Of a stretch of 64,000 nucleotides of DNA, positions 1-9,979 are shown piece by piece. Numbering within the stretch: the stretch's first letter is position 1; each line of letters begins with the position of its first letter. The DNA is from an uncultured Caulobacterales bacterium (GTDB taxonomy: Bacteria; Pseudomonadota; Alphaproteobacteria; Caulobacterales; Caulobacteraceae): NCBI GenBank assembly GCA_903884425.1, contig CAISEP010000016.1, positions 124,001 through 188,000 of the forward strand. The letters run 5' to 3'. The position numbers and the translations under genes were made by a program. The notes under the pieces were generated by a model. It was not told where the DNA came from. It was given only the letters and a program-made list of their open reading frames with translations, and searched no databases.

Positions 1-582
1 TTGTTCGACGGCTGGTGGCGGCCCATGACCCATATCGGCGTGATCCACGGGGACCCGCACCTGGGCAACTATTCCCTCACCCCCGAGGCCGAGCGGCTGA
101 ACCTGCTGGACTATGGCTGCGTGCGCATCTTCCCGCCGGGCTTCGTGGCCGGTGTGGTGCGCCTCTACCGGGGCCTCGCCAACGACGACCGGGACGAACA
201 GGTGGAGGCCTATCGCAGCTGGGGCTTCAAGGGCCTGACGAACGACCTGGTGGACGTGCTGAACGTCTGGGCCCGGTTCATCTACGGCCCCCTGCTGGAC
301 GACCGGGTGCGGACCGTGGCCAACGGGGTCGCGCCGGGCCAGTACGGCCGGGCGGAGGCCTTCAAGGTGCGCCAGGCCCTGAAGGAAAAGGGGCCGGTGA
401 CCATCCCCCGGGAGTTCGTGTTCATGGACCGGGCCGCCATCGGCCTGGGCGCCGCCTTCCTGCACCTGGGGGCGGAGCACAACTGGCGCGCCCTGTTCGA
501 GGCCTCCCTCGAGGGCTTTTCCGAGGACGCCCTGGCCGAACGGCAGGCCGAAGCTCTGGCCGCCGTCGGGCTCTCCGCCTGA
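1..582 (+). CDS. ABC1/AarF/UbiB-type atypical kinase family protein, C-terminal part (truncated by window start)
   Basis: VIHGDPHLGNYSL...LNLLDYGCVRIFP resembles the ABC1 kinase HGDxHxGN / D-G motifs; frame is open to the window edge. Confidence 0.75.
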   Translation: MFDGWWRPMTHIGVIHGDPHLGNYSLTPEAERLNLLDYGCVRIFPPGFVAGVVRLYRGLANDDRDEQVEAYRSWGFKGLTNDLVDVLNVWARFIYGPLLDDRVRTVANGVAPGQYGRAEAFKVRQALKEKGPVTIPREFVFMDRAAIGLGAAFLHLGAEHNWRALFEASLEGFSEDALAERQAEALAAVGLSA

Positions 583-600
583 GCCTTCACCTGAGCTTCA
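578..600 (+). repeat. short tandem duplication covering the stop codon (CCTGAGCCTTCA / CCTGAGCTTCA)
   Basis: direct reading: ccgCCTGAGCCTTCACCTGAGCTTCAccgg; TGA of the upstream CDS is at 580-582. Confidence 0.6.
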
Positions 601-677
601 CCGGGGCCTTCCGCTGCGTCAGGCTTTGCGCGGCGCGCCGTCGAGGCTAGTCAGAACCGCAGGATCAGGAGCAGACC

Positions 678-1166
678 ATGTCGGATGACGTCAGCGCGCC
701 GGGGGACTGGGAGCCGCCCGAGGGTTACGAGCTTCTGGACTGGCGCCGGGGCTTCGGCCGTCTGGCCGGTCCCCTCTACCGCAAGCGCTGGGCCGACGGC
801 CGCCGGACCATGGGCTTCCTGGTGCAGGAGCACCACGCCAACGGCATGTCCAACGCCCACGGGGGCATGCTGATGACCCTGGCGGACGTGGCCTGGGGCC
901 ACATCATCTCGGTGGAGAAGTCCTCCTACTGGGTCACCGTCCGGCTGACCTGCGACTTCCTGGCCAGCGCCCACATGAACGACTGGGTCGAGGGGGGCAG
1001 CGAGATCCTGTCGGTGGAGGACGACCTCTACACGGTCCGCGGCCGGATCTGGTGCGGCGACCGGACCCTGATGACGGGCCTCGGCCTGTTCAAGGCCATT
1101 GCCCGCCGGGACCCGGCACCGGGGGAGAAGGCCTGGCAGGCCAGGGCCCAGGGGCAGCCCGCATGA
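678..1166 (+). CDS. PaaI-type hotdog-fold thioesterase family protein
   Basis: N-x-HGGMLMTLADVAWG hotdog motif; 162 aa; ATGA overlap with the next gene. Confidence 0.75.
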   Translation: MSDDVSAPGDWEPPEGYELLDWRRGFGRLAGPLYRKRWADGRRTMGFLVQEHHANGMSNAHGGMLMTLADVAWGHIISVEKSSYWVTVRLTCDFLASAHMNDWVEGGSEILSVEDDLYTVRGRIWCGDRTLMTGLGLFKAIARRDPAPGEKAWQARAQGQPA

Positions 1167-2167
1167 CGGCGGACAGCGACACCCCGGTGAGCGCGCGCGC
1201 GTCCAGCGACCCGGCCATCACCTCGCCCCTGCGCCCGTTCAACGGGGCCCGGCCAGACGCCCCCGGCTGGTTCCACGCGGCCCTGGCCGACCTGCCGGAG
1301 CGGGGCTTCGTGGACGTGGAAGGGGCCCGGATCGAGACCCTGACCTGGGGGGAGCGGGGGCAGCCGGGCCTCCTCATGCTCCACGGCAACGGGGCCCATG
1401 CGGACTGGTACAGTTTCATCGCGCCGTTCTTCTCGAAGACCTACCGGGTCACGGCCATGAGCTGGTCCGGCATGGGCGGGTCGGAGTGGCGGGACGTCTA
1501 CAGCATCGACCAGTTCGGCCGGGAAGCGCTCGCCGTGGCCGAGGCGACGGGTCTGTTCGACGCGCCCGTGAAGCCCATCGTCATCGCCCATTCCTTCGGC
1601 GGCGGCGTGGCCATCCGCCTGGCGGCCGTCAGCGGCGACCGGCTGCGGGGCACCGTCGTGCTGGACAATGTCCCCCGCCCGCCGCACCTGCGCTGGAAGG
1701 GACCACCGGACAGGTCCGACCGCCCGCCGCCGGTCTATGACAGCTTCACCGCGGCCCTTGCCCGGTTCCGGCTGATGCCGCCGCAGGGCTGCAGCAACCT
1801 CTATCTGGTGGACCACATCGCCCGCCATTCCCTGAAGCCGGTCCCCGGGCCGGAGGGCGGCGAGGGCTGGAGCTGGCGGTTCGATCCGCGCCTGTGGCAG
1901 AAGCTGGACCGGTCGGTGGCCATGGAGTCCGAGCACGACCTGGCCGCCGCCCGATGCCCCATGGCCTTCATCTGGGGGGAGCATTCCCAACTGGTGCCGG
2001 ACGAGGGGATCGCCTTCACCCGCCGGTTCATCACCCCCGGCACGCCCATGATCGCGGTGCCGGACGCCGACCACCACCTGATGCTGGACCAGCCGCTCGC
2101 CACGGTCGCCGCCCTGCGGTCGGTGCTGTCCGTCTGGCCGCAGGAGAGCCGAACCGGCGAGACGTAA
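1163..2167 (+). CDS. alpha/beta hydrolase
   Basis: LLMLHGNGAHADWYSF, AHSFGGGVA (nucleophile elbow variant), C-terminal D-x-DHHLMLDQP; start placed at the ATGA overlap rather than the longer ORF start. Confidence 0.8.
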   Translation: MTADSDTPVSARASSDPAITSPLRPFNGARPDAPGWFHAALADLPERGFVDVEGARIETLTWGERGQPGLLMLHGNGAHADWYSFIAPFFSKTYRVTAMSWSGMGGSEWRDVYSIDQFGREALAVAEATGLFDAPVKPIVIAHSFGGGVAIRLAAVSGDRLRGTVVLDNVPRPPHLRWKGPPDRSDRPPPVYDSFTAALARFRLMPPQGCSNLYLVDHIARHSLKPVPGPEGGEGWSWRFDPRLWQKLDRSVAMESEHDLAAARCPMAFIWGEHSQLVPDEGIAFTRRFITPGTPMIAVPDADHHLMLDQPLATVAALRSVLSVWPQESRTGET

Positions 2168-2242
2168 GACATGCTCACGCGGTCTTAAGCATTTTCGGGC
2201 AGGGTGCAGGCTGAAATCGACGCCGCAGAACGGGCCCGGAAT

Positions 2243-3109
2243 ATGTTTCAGATCATCGGCATTGTGCTTCTGTTCGGACTTGTCTTCGGAAGCTTCCTGA
2301 TGTCCGGCGGAAACATGGGCGTGATCATCGAGGCGGCCCCGCACGAGCTCATGGCCATTCTGGGGGCGGGCGTGGCCAGCTTCCTGATCTCCAACTCCAT
2401 GACCACCATCAAGGCCACGGGCGGCGGCTTCGCCAAGATCTTCTCCGGCCCCAAGTGGAAGGCGTCGGACTATTCGGACGTCCTGTCCCTGCTGTTCGTG
2501 CTGACCAAGATGATGAAGCAGAAGGGCGTGGTGGCCGTCGAAAGCCACATCGAGAACCCGGACTCCAGCACCATCTTCTCCAAGTATCCCCGCCTCCTGA
2601 AGGACCACTTCGCCATGGACTTCATCTGCGACACCCTGCGGATGATGACCATGAACCTGGAAGACCCGCACCAGGTCGAGGATCACATGGAAAAGCAGCT
2701 GGAAAAGCACCACCACGAGGCCCTGATGCCGGGCCACGCCCTGCAGTCCCTGGCCGACGCCCTGCCGGCGCTGGGGATCGTGGCCGCCGTGCTCGGGATC
2801 ATCAAGACCATGGGCGCCATCACCGAACCGCCCGAAGTGCTGGGCGGGATGATCGGCAGCGCCCTGGTCGGAACCTTCCTCGGCGTGTTCATGGCCTATG
2901 GTCTGGTGGGGCCCATGGCCACCCGACTGACCGACGTGGTGAACGAGGAATCGGCCCTCTACAACATCATCCGCTCGGTGCTGGTGGCCCACCTGCACGG
3001 CAATGCGGCGCAGATCTCGGTGGAAATCGGCCGCGGCGCGGTGCCCAGCGCCTCCCAGCCCAGCTTCGCAGAACTGGAAACCCACCTGAACAGCGTCCCG
3101 GCGGAGTAG
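2243..3109 (+). CDS. motA: flagellar motor stator protein MotA
   Basis: MFQIIGIVLLFGLVFGSFLMSGGNMGVIIEAAPHELM...; ALPALGIVAAVLGIIKTMGAI typical of MotA. Confidence 0.9.
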   Translation: MFQIIGIVLLFGLVFGSFLMSGGNMGVIIEAAPHELMAILGAGVASFLISNSMTTIKATGGGFAKIFSGPKWKASDYSDVLSLLFVLTKMMKQKGVVAVESHIENPDSSTIFSKYPRLLKDHFAMDFICDTLRMMTMNLEDPHQVEDHMEKQLEKHHHEALMPGHALQSLADALPALGIVAAVLGIIKTMGAITEPPEVLGGMIGSALVGTFLGVFMAYGLVGPMATRLTDVVNEESALYNIIRSVLVAHLHGNAAQISVEIGRGAVPSASQPSFAELETHLNSVPAE

Positions 3110-3136
3110 GCGCCTTCCGAATAGGAGAGCGGAGAA

Positions 3137-3161
3137 AGCCGACGTTGCACGTCAGCCTTTT
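3137..3161. terminator. intrinsic terminator-like hairpin between convergent motA and the orphan gene, overlapping the orphan stop codon
   Basis: GCCGACGT-tgc-ACGTCAGC stem with one mismatch, followed by CCTTTT on the + strand. Confidence 0.55.
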
Positions 3162-4366
3162 GTCGGAATCCGGCTGCCGTTCTTTTCCGAACTCTCCTCG
3201 CGGCGATGGGAGGTCTCGGAAATTTCAAAGGGCTGCTCGAAGCCGTCGTCAGCGACGATACGCACGAAGGCCGCAAGTTCCTTGCTCCGCTTTACGTCAA
3301 AGAACTCGCCGCTGGCATTGGCCTCCCGTTGAAGTCGGACGGCCCAGCGCCACACGTTTCTATCGACGAGCGAAAACTGATAAAGCTTGTGGAGTCGGGC
3401 AGCGATATTCGCTCGCTCGATCGGCCGAAGTTGCGACGCCTTAGACTTAAGCAGACTTTCGATCTTCGCGCGCAATCCGTCATTTCCGAATTCGACGTTA
3501 TTGATCGCTCGATCCAAGAAATCTTGGAAATCAATCGGCTTGTCGCCGCCACGGCTGGCTGATCTGAACTCCTTGCGGACCAACTGCCGGATTTTCAAGT
3601 TTCCGTTCGTGTTCACCACATCAAGAATGAAACCGAACACTCCCCAGCGCGCTTTCCTTTCCAGGTGCGCAACTTCGGCCAACAACTCTTTCTTGGCCTC
3701 CAACTTGAAGAGCAACGCTTCCAGTACATCCTTTGACGCGGCAACGACGTCATACGGATCGCGCTTGTTTTTCGAGATATAGCCCGGAGCCAGCCGATTC
3801 AGCGCCAGACAAAGAGGGCCAAGCTCCGGATTGCAAATCCACTCCCACTCCTGAGGCTCCGTCGCCTTGGGCAACGTGTCAAGAAGGCGCAATTCCGCCG
3901 TGCGGAGGTCCTCCTCCGATTGGCCCTTCGGGCGACCGAGGCGCTTCCGGATGATCTTCGCAAACTCTTCCTTCGGTCCCGCGACCTTCAGGAACAACGG
4001 CGACTGGCAGGCCGGATTCGGACAGGATGACGCGAAGATGACTTGCGTCGCCTTCGGCAGATCGTCATCGCGCCCATAAGGGTGAAGGGTCTCTATGCGG
4101 ACGAGGTGCTTCGCCGGTTCACTGAAGAAAGACCCGCCCACGCCTCCGTCGGAACACCAGCGGTGCAGCGTCTCGGGTGAAAAAAGGCCCTTCTGCTTGC
4201 ACTGGGGGCAGACCGCATAGAACGGCGTGTTCTTCGGATCGAACGATCGGTCGCCATACGGCGTCAGAGCGGACGGCGCGGACGGGTTCTCGGGCGCCGA
4301 CGAACCCTGGGGGAGGTCCTGGACCGACGATGCACGACTTGGAATGGCGTTGTCGCTCGAGCTCAT
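3152..4366 (-). CDS. hypothetical protein with two Cys pairs (possible zinc ribbon N-terminus) and a charged helical C-terminus
   Basis: 404 aa from MSSSDNAIP...; VCPQCKQKG...WC and SCPNPACQSP; locally lower GC than flanks; longer ORF extension to 4879 is antisense to prfA and unlikely. Confidence 0.6.
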   Translation of the reverse strand: MSSSDNAIPSRASSVQDLPQGSSAPENPSAPSALTPYGDRSFDPKNTPFYAVCPQCKQKGLFSPETLHRWCSDGGVGGSFFSEPAKHLVRIETLHPYGRDDDLPKATQVIFASSCPNPACQSPLFLKVAGPKEEFAKIIRKRLGRPKGQSEEDLRTAELRLLDTLPKATEPQEWEWICNPELGPLCLALNRLAPGYISKNKRDPYDVVAASKDVLEALLFKLEAKKELLAEVAHLERKARWGVFGFILDVVNTNGNLKIRQLVRKEFRSASRGGDKPIDFQDFLDRAINNVEFGNDGLRAKIESLLKSKASQLRPIERANIAARLHKLYQFSLVDRNVWRWAVRLQREANASGEFFDVKRSKELAAFVRIVADDGFEQPFEISETSHRREESSEKNGSRIPTKG

Positions 4367-4487
4367 GAAATTAACTATCCATAAACTCGCGGGGGAATGC
4401 AAGACAACCGCCCATGTTTGCCCGACCGCTCTTGCGTTCGGACCCGGCTCATGGTGATGAGCCTGACCCAGGAGCAACCTTCCCGAA

Positions 4488-5561
4488 ATGCACATCCCCT
4501 CCGCCAAGCTCGAACAGGTCCTCGACCGCTTCCGTGAGGTGGAGGCGCGGATGTCCGCGGCCTCCGACGGGGCGGAGATCGTGCGACTGTCCCGGGAACA
4601 TGCCGAGCTTCGCCCCGTGGCCGAGGCCGTGGAGGCGCTGGCCCGGGGCCGGGCGGAGCGCGCCGACCTGGACGAGATGATCGCCGCAGGCGGCGAGATG
4701 GCGAGCCTGGCCCGGGAGGAGATCCCGGAACTGGACCAGAGGCTGACGGAGCTGGAGCGGGGCGTCGGCCTCCTGCTCGCCCCCAAGGACAAGGACGAGA
4801 ACGCGTCGGCCATCCTCGAGGTCCGCGCCGGCACCGGCGGGGACGAGGCGGCCCTGTTCGCCGGTGACCTGTTCCGCATGTACCAGCGCTATGCCGCCAT
4901 CCGCGGCTGGAAGCTGGAGGTCGAGGACGCCTCCGAGGGGGACGCGGGCGGCTACAAGGAAATCGTCGCCTCCATCACCGGCGACGGGGTGTTCGGCCGG
5001 CTGAAGTTCGAGAGCGGCGTGCACCGGGTGCAGCGGGTGCCCGCCACCGAGGCCGGCGGGCGCATCCACACCTCCGCGGCCACGGTGGCGGTGCTGCCCC
5101 AGCCCGAGGATGTGGAGATCGAGATCAACGAGGCGGACCTGCGCATCGACACCTACCGCTCCTCCGGCGCGGGGGGGCAGCACGTGAACAAGACCGATTC
5201 CGCCGTGCGCATCACCCACCTGCCCACCGGGGTGGTGGTCACCTCGTCCGAGAAGTCGCAGCACCAGAACCGGGCCAAGGCCATGAAGGTGCTGAAGGCC
5301 CGCCTGTACGACATGCAGCGCTCCCAGCTGGATGCGGAGCGGGCGGAGGCGCGCAAGAGCCAGGTGGGCTCCGGCGACCGGTCGGAACGCATCCGCACCT
5401 ACAACTTCCCGCAGGGGCGGGTCACTGACCACCGCATCAACCTGACCCTCTACGCCCTGCCCAAGGTGCTGGAGGGGGAGGACCTGGACGTGCTGATCGA
5501 GGCCCTGATCGCCGAGGACCAGGCCGAGCGGCTGGCGGCCCTGGAGCAGGAGTTCCAGTAA
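4488..5561 (+). CDS. prfA: peptide chain release factor 1
   Basis: [24 protein letters not shown] (GGQ motif); [24 protein letters not shown]1-type recognition region. Confidence 0.97.
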   Translation: MHIPSAKLEQVLDRFREVEARMSAASDGAEIVRLSREHAELRPVAEAVEALARGRAERADLDEMIAAGGEMASLAREEIPELDQRLTELERGVGLLLAPKDKDENASAILEVRAGTGGDEAALFAGDLFRMYQRYAAIRGWKLEVEDASEGDAGGYKEIVASITGDGVFGRLKFESGVHRVQRVPATEAGGRIHTSAATVAVLPQPEDVEIEINEADLRIDTYRSSGAGGQHVNKTDSAVRITHLPTGVVVTSSEKSQHQNRAKAMKVLKARLYDMQRSQLDAERAEARKSQVGSGDRSERIRTYNFPQGRVTDHRINLTLYALPKVLEGEDLDVLIEALIAEDQAERLAALEQEFQ

Positions 5562-5574
5562 CCATTCCGCCATT

Positions 5575-5591
5575 GCCTCGGCCCCCGAGGC
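5575..5591. terminator. GC hairpin downstream of prfA (GCCTCGG-ccc-CCGAGGC), no clear U-tract
   Basis: perfect 7-bp inverted repeat with 3-nt loop, directly read. Confidence 0.3.
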
Positions 5592-5645
5592 GGACTAGCG
5601 TCTGCGCCCTTTCCCGACCCGACCTTTCCGAGGATTCTCCCGCCC

Positions 5646-5963
5646 ATGGCCGAAGACAGCCCCTTCAGCAGCGCCCATTCCGCCCCGTCCTTCGGTTCTC
5701 AGGCGACGCATACCTCGGACGACGTGCTGACCCAGGCCGCCCAGACCCGGCTGCGGACCATCATCGAGCGGATCGAGCGGCTGGAGCTGGACAAGGCGGC
5801 CGTCGCCAATGACCTGAAGGAGGTCTATGCCGAGGCCAAGGGCGAGGGCTTCGACGTGAAGATCCTTCGCAAGATCGTGCGGATCCGCAAGATGGACGCC
5901 GCCAAGCGCACCGAGGAAGAGGCGCTGATCGACCTCTATCTGTCGGCCATCGGCGGACTCTAG
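5646..5963 (+). CDS. gapR: DUF2312 protein, GapR-like nucleoid-associated protein
   Basis: RLRTIIERIERLELDKAAVANDLKEVYAEAKGEGFDVKILRKIVRIRKMDAAKRTEEEALIDLYLSAIG matches the DUF2312/GapR pattern. Confidence 0.8.
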   Translation: MAEDSPFSSAHSAPSFGSQATHTSDDVLTQAAQTRLRTIIERIERLELDKAAVANDLKEVYAEAKGEGFDVKILRKIVRIRKMDAAKRTEEEALIDLYLSAIGGL

Positions 5964-6028
5964 GCCTGAAGCGCGGGCCCGCCAGACCCCGCAAACCTCC
6001 CGACCCTCGTGCGGCGGCGGCGCGGGCC

Positions 6029-6328
6029 GTGCTGCGCGCCCTGAAGAAGGCCGAACGCACGGCGGCCCGCGAGGGCGTCGAGCTGTCCTCCTGGGAGGGG
6101 GAGTTCCTGACGGACGTGGCCGACCGGGTGAAGACCTACGGCCGGGCCTTCGCCGATCCCGACAAGGGCGATCCGGGCCAGGCCCTGTCCCAGCGCCAGG
6201 CCCTGAAGCTGCGCCAGATCACCGCCAAGGCCAAGGGCGAGGCCACCCCGCCCAGGCGGACCGGGCGGTTCGGCCGAAAGCCCGCCCCCCGGACCGGACC
6301 GGCCGTCGAGCCACCGGACGAGGACTAG
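6029..6328 (+). CDS. hypothetical basic protein; start may lie upstream (frame open back to about 5966)
   Basis: ORF continues upstream without a stop to just after gapR; stop shares CTAG with the convergent gene. Confidence 0.5.
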   Translation: MLRALKKAERTAAREGVELSSWEGEFLTDVADRVKTYGRAFADPDKGDPGQALSQRQALKLRQITAKAKGEATPPRRTGRFGRKPAPRTGPAVEPPDED

Positions 6329-7614
6329 CGCCCGGCCTTCAGATCGCTGTCGCAGGACAGGTCCCGCCGGACCAGGGTGCAGTGGGCGACGATCCGGTCG
6401 TCCAGGTCGTGGGCGTCGATGGTCCAGCCCGTCTCCCCGCGGGTCATCAGCACATAGCCGTAGCGGGCGAAGTTCACCTTGGCAGCGGTCAGGCCGTCGA
6501 TGGTCAGCGGCGCGCGGTTGGGGGCCAGGCGCTCCGACTCCACCAGATTGGCGCCCCCCTCCCCCGCCACCAGCTGGGCCGGACGGGTGGGGCCATAGCT
6601 ATAGGCGGCGAAATGGTGGATGTGGCCGGACACCACCAGTGACACCTCAGGGGCGATGCGGCCCCGGGCGACAGCCTGCTCCGTGGCGTTCAGCCCCACG
6701 AACAGCGTGCCGAAGGGGCCCATCTGCCCCACGGGGGCGGCCGCCCAGATCGGCCGGTGGGTGAGGATGAAGCTCTCCCCCGGGCCCAGCTCGGCCTTCA
6801 GCCGGTCGAACTGGGGCACCATCTGCGCCACCGCGGCGGCCGGGGCCTCCCGGTCCTCGGCCAGGCTCGAGTCCAGCACGCCGAGGGACAGGGTCCCCAG
6901 CCGGACGACGAAGGCGGGATCGGTCACCGGACAGGCTTCCTGCCAGGGCGCGGCGTCCAGCATGCGGGACCAGCCATTGCCCCCCCGGCGGCAGTCCTCG
7001 TGATTGCCGCGGACGAACACCACCGGGGCCTGCCGCAGCAGGGGGGCAGCGGGGTCGAACAGGTCCGTCCGCCAGGTGTCGAACCGGTCGCCGTGGGGCG
7101 ACCCGGCGCAACCGGATCGGCCCATGGGACAGGGCCCCTCCCGATAGAAATAGTCCCCCACATGGACGATCAGATCGGGGTGCCGGGCCGCGGCCAGCGC
7201 CGCCACCCGGGCAAAGGGCCAGCCCTGCGGATGGTTGCAGTCCTGGGCGGTGACCCCGTGAATCCGGCAGCCGGTATCGCCGATCACCACGATCCGCTCG
7301 GGAGCACCCTGAAGCAGGGACACCGGATGGTCGGCCGTGCCGATGCTGTGCGCCGTCGACGGGGCCGCCAGGACGCAGATGGCAGGGAAGTCCGCACTGG
7401 CGGCCGCCCGGAGGCTCATGGCCGCCGGAACGCCGTCGATCCGGGCCGCGGGACAGTGACCGTCGAGGGCCGCCGCGCGAAGCTCCGCCCCCTGTCCGGT
7501 CATCTCCACCCAGCTGACGGGTCCATCCGATGCCGCCTCCGGGGTCGCGGCCCGGCTGCAGCCGCCCACGGCCAGGACGGCGGCCAGGGCCAGGGCGACG
7601 ATGGCCCGGTTCAT
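6325..7614 (-). CDS. calcineurin-like metallophosphoesterase, predicted lipoprotein
   Basis: lipobox LAVGGC; IGDTGCR, HVGDYFY, VRGNHED, SGHIHHF metallophosphatase motifs. Confidence 0.85.
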   Translation of the reverse strand: MNRAIVALALAAVLAVGGCSRAATPEAASDGPVSWVEMTGQGAELRAAALDGHCPAARIDGVPAAMSLRAAASADFPAICVLAAPSTAHSIGTADHPVSLLQGAPERIVVIGDTGCRIHGVTAQDCNHPQGWPFARVAALAAARHPDLIVHVGDYFYREGPCPMGRSGCAGSPHGDRFDTWRTDLFDPAAPLLRQAPVVFVRGNHEDCRRGGNGWSRMLDAAPWQEACPVTDPAFVVRLGTLSLGVLDSSLAEDREAPAAAVAQMVPQFDRLKAELGPGESFILTHRPIWAAAPVGQMGPFGTLFVGLNATEQAVARGRIAPEVSLVVSGHIHHFAAYSYGPTRPAQLVAGEGGANLVESERLAPNRAPLTIDGLTAAKVNFARYGYVLMTRGETGWTIDAHDLDDRIVAHCTLVRRDLSCDSDLKAGR

Positions 7615-8768
7615 TCGGCGGCGGCGGGCTTCGAGAGGTCGGCCGTGATCTCAGCCGCCCGGATCTGTTCAGCACGGGCTTCGACGAGGCTGACGATGTG
7701 GTCGACCATGCCGGCATTGTCGAGCTTGTGGTCCGGCCGACCGGCCACATAGACCATGCCTGAGCCCTTGCCCCCGCCGGTGAAGCCCAGGTCCGTCATC
7801 AGCGCCTCGCCGGGGCCGTTGACCACGCAGCCGATGATGGAGAGGGAAAGAGGCGTGGAGATGTGCGCCAGCCGCTGCTCCAGCGCCGTCACCGTCTCGA
7901 TGACGTTGAAGCCCTGCCGCGCGCAGGACGGGCAGGCGATGATGTTCACCCCCCGGTGGCGCAGGCCCAGGGACTTGAGGATGTCGAAGCCGACCTTGAT
8001 CTCCTCCACCGGATCGGCGGCCAGGCTGACCCGGATGGTGTCGCCGATCCCGGCCCACAGCAGCGAGCCCATGCCGATGGCGGACTTCACCGTGCCCGTG
8101 CGCTGGGCCCCGGCCTCGGTGATGCCCAGGTGCAGGGGGCAGTCGATGGCCTCGGCCAGCTGCTGATAGGCGGCGACGGTCATGAACACGTCCGACGCCT
8201 TCACGCTGATCTTGAACTCGTGGAAGTCCAGGTCCTGGAGGATGCGTGCGTGGCTCAGCGCGCTCTCCACCATGGCCTCGGGGCAGGGCTCGCCGTAGCG
8301 TTCCAGCAGCTCCCGCTCCAGCGACCCGGCATTGACGCCGATGCGCATGGAGCAGCCGTGGTCCCGGGCCGCCTGCACCACCTCGCGCACCCGGGCGGAG
8401 GAGCCGATATTGCCCGGATTGATGCGCAGGCACGCGGCCCCGGCCTTCGCCGCCTCGATGGCCCGGCGGTAGTGGAAGTGGATGTCGGCCACCAGCGGCA
8501 CCTTCGCCGCCCGCACGATCTCCGGAAACGCCGCCGTGGACTCCTCGTCAGGGCAGGAGACCCGCACGATGTCCGCCCCCGCCGCCTCCAGGGCCTGGAC
8601 CTGGGCGATGGTCGCCTTCGCGTCCGCCGTCAGGGTGTTGGTCATGGACTGGACGGTGATCGGGGCATCGCCCCCCACCTCCACCGATCCGACGCGGATC
8701 TTGCGGCTGGGGCGACGGTCGATCCGACGCCAGGGGCGATGATGGCTGGGGTCCTGGGAGGCGCTCAT
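7611..8768 (-). CDS. ispG: (E)-4-hydroxy-3-methylbut-2-enyl-diphosphate synthase
   Basis: [54 protein letters not shown]. Confidence 0.97.
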   Translation of the reverse strand: MSASQDPSHHRPWRRIDRRPSRKIRVGSVEVGGDAPITVQSMTNTLTADAKATIAQVQALEAAGADIVRVSCPDEESTAAFPEIVRAAKVPLVADIHFHYRRAIEAAKAGAACLRINPGNIGSSARVREVVQAARDHGCSMRIGVNAGSLERELLERYGEPCPEAMVESALSHARILQDLDFHEFKISVKASDVFMTVAAYQQLAEAIDCPLHLGITEAGAQRTGTVKSAIGMGSLLWAGIGDTIRVSLAADPVEEIKVGFDILKSLGLRHRGVNIIACPSCARQGFNVIETVTALEQRLAHISTPLSLSIIGCVVNGPGEALMTDLGFTGGGKGSGMVYVAGRPDHKLDNAGMVDHIVSLVEARAEQIRAAEITADLSKPAAAE

Positions 8769-8821
8769 GCCCCAAATCTAGGACGTTCCGGGTGAACCCG
8801 CCAGTGGCGGCAGACGGACGC

Positions 8822-9856
8822 CTATTGCGGAGTTGCCGGTGTAGGCGCCTGAATGGCCGCCTGGGCCGCGGCCTTGGCCTGGATCATGGCCTGGGCATCG
8901 GTGCCGAGCTTGTCGATCGCCGTCTGCGGATTGGCCAGGGGGCCGACCAGCCCTCCCGCCCCATAGGCATAGAAGGCGGACGGGTCCGACACGTCCAGCA
9001 CCAGGCCCCGGCCCAGGGGCGCGCGCAGGGCCTCCCCCGTCTTCATCTGGCGGGCGAAGAACACCTGCTTGTCCGGACGGCGCACCACCAGCAGGGCCGA
9101 CTTCCGGGCCTGGACCAGTATGCCCGGCACCCCGGCGGACGCCCCGAAGATCGGGCCGCGGGCCTCGAACGGTGCCCCGGCGGCGGCCTCGTCCAGCCCA
9201 CCTGTCTCGGCCTTGGCCGACGCCGTCATGGGGGCGATCACGTTCTCGAGCCCCGGCGTCACGTAAGGCGCGGGGGTGGTGGATTCCGCGGGCGGTGCCG
9301 TGGGGGCCCCCAGCGCAAAGGCCCCGTTGGTCTTGGGCGGCGGCGGCGGGGCATCGAACATCCGGTCCGCGGCAGCGGTGGAGGTGGGGGTGGGATCGGC
9401 CAGGGAAATGACCCGCTGGACCACGTTCCAGACCACCACGGCCCCGATGAGGCCGGCGACGGCGAGGGTGACCATCGGCCGGCTGGCCTCGCTCTCGTGC
9501 TTGACGCCGACGGGGGCGCGCAGCGGCTCCTGCCGCTCGGGATGTTCCTGCTTGAAGCGGGCCAGCGCCAGTTCGCCGTCGAGCCCGAGCGCCTTGGCAT
9601 AGGCCCTGACATAGCCCAGGGCGAAGGGTCGGGACGGCAGGGCGGACATGTCGCCGTTCTCGATGGCGGCGAGGTAGGACTTGCGGATGCGGGTTGTGGA
9701 GGCCAGCTCCACCAGGCCCCAGCCCCGATGGTCGCGGACGGCGCGGAGATAGAGGCCCAGCTGGTCATAGGCTTCCGGAGTCGGGCCGACACGATCGCCC
9801 AGAGGGTCGACCAAACGCAGTGCCGGACTGACATGACCCGCTTCCGACGGCGCCAT
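8822..9856 (-). CDS. RodZ-like helix-turn-helix membrane protein with DUF4115-like C-terminus
   Basis: LYLRAVRDHRGWGLVELASTTRIRKSYLAAIENGDMSALPSRPFALGYVRAYAKALGL HTH, one TM segment, C-terminal beta-rich region. Confidence 0.75.
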   Translation of the reverse strand: MAPSEAGHVSPALRLVDPLGDRVGPTPEAYDQLGLYLRAVRDHRGWGLVELASTTRIRKSYLAAIENGDMSALPSRPFALGYVRAYAKALGLDGELALARFKQEHPERQEPLRAPVGVKHESEASRPMVTLAVAGLIGAVVVWNVVQRVISLADPTPTSTAAADRMFDAPPPPPKTNGAFALGAPTAPPAESTTPAPYVTPGLENVIAPMTASAKAETGGLDEAAAGAPFEARGPIFGASAGVPGILVQARKSALLVVRRPDKQVFFARQMKTGEALRAPLGRGLVLDVSDPSAFYAYGAGGLVGPLANPQTAIDKLGTDAQAMIQAKAAAQAAIQAPTPATPQ

Positions 9857-9979
9857 TGCGAGCTACACCCCTACCAACTCCACAAGGCCGCGCCGCGCGG
9901 GCGGCGGGCCCCAGAAACGATCCATCCTGCAACGGAGACGCCGGAAAAATTAACAGATAATAGCCCTAAAAACAACGCG

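Noticed and set aside
1028-3085. 685-aa minus-strand ORF opposite the hydrolase and motA
   Set aside because: Antisense to well-supported genes; low-information composition.
4367-4879. N-terminal extension of the orphan protein (ORF to 4879)
   Set aside because: Extension lies antisense within prfA and is Ser/Arg-rich noise; composition and Cys-containing core start at 4366.
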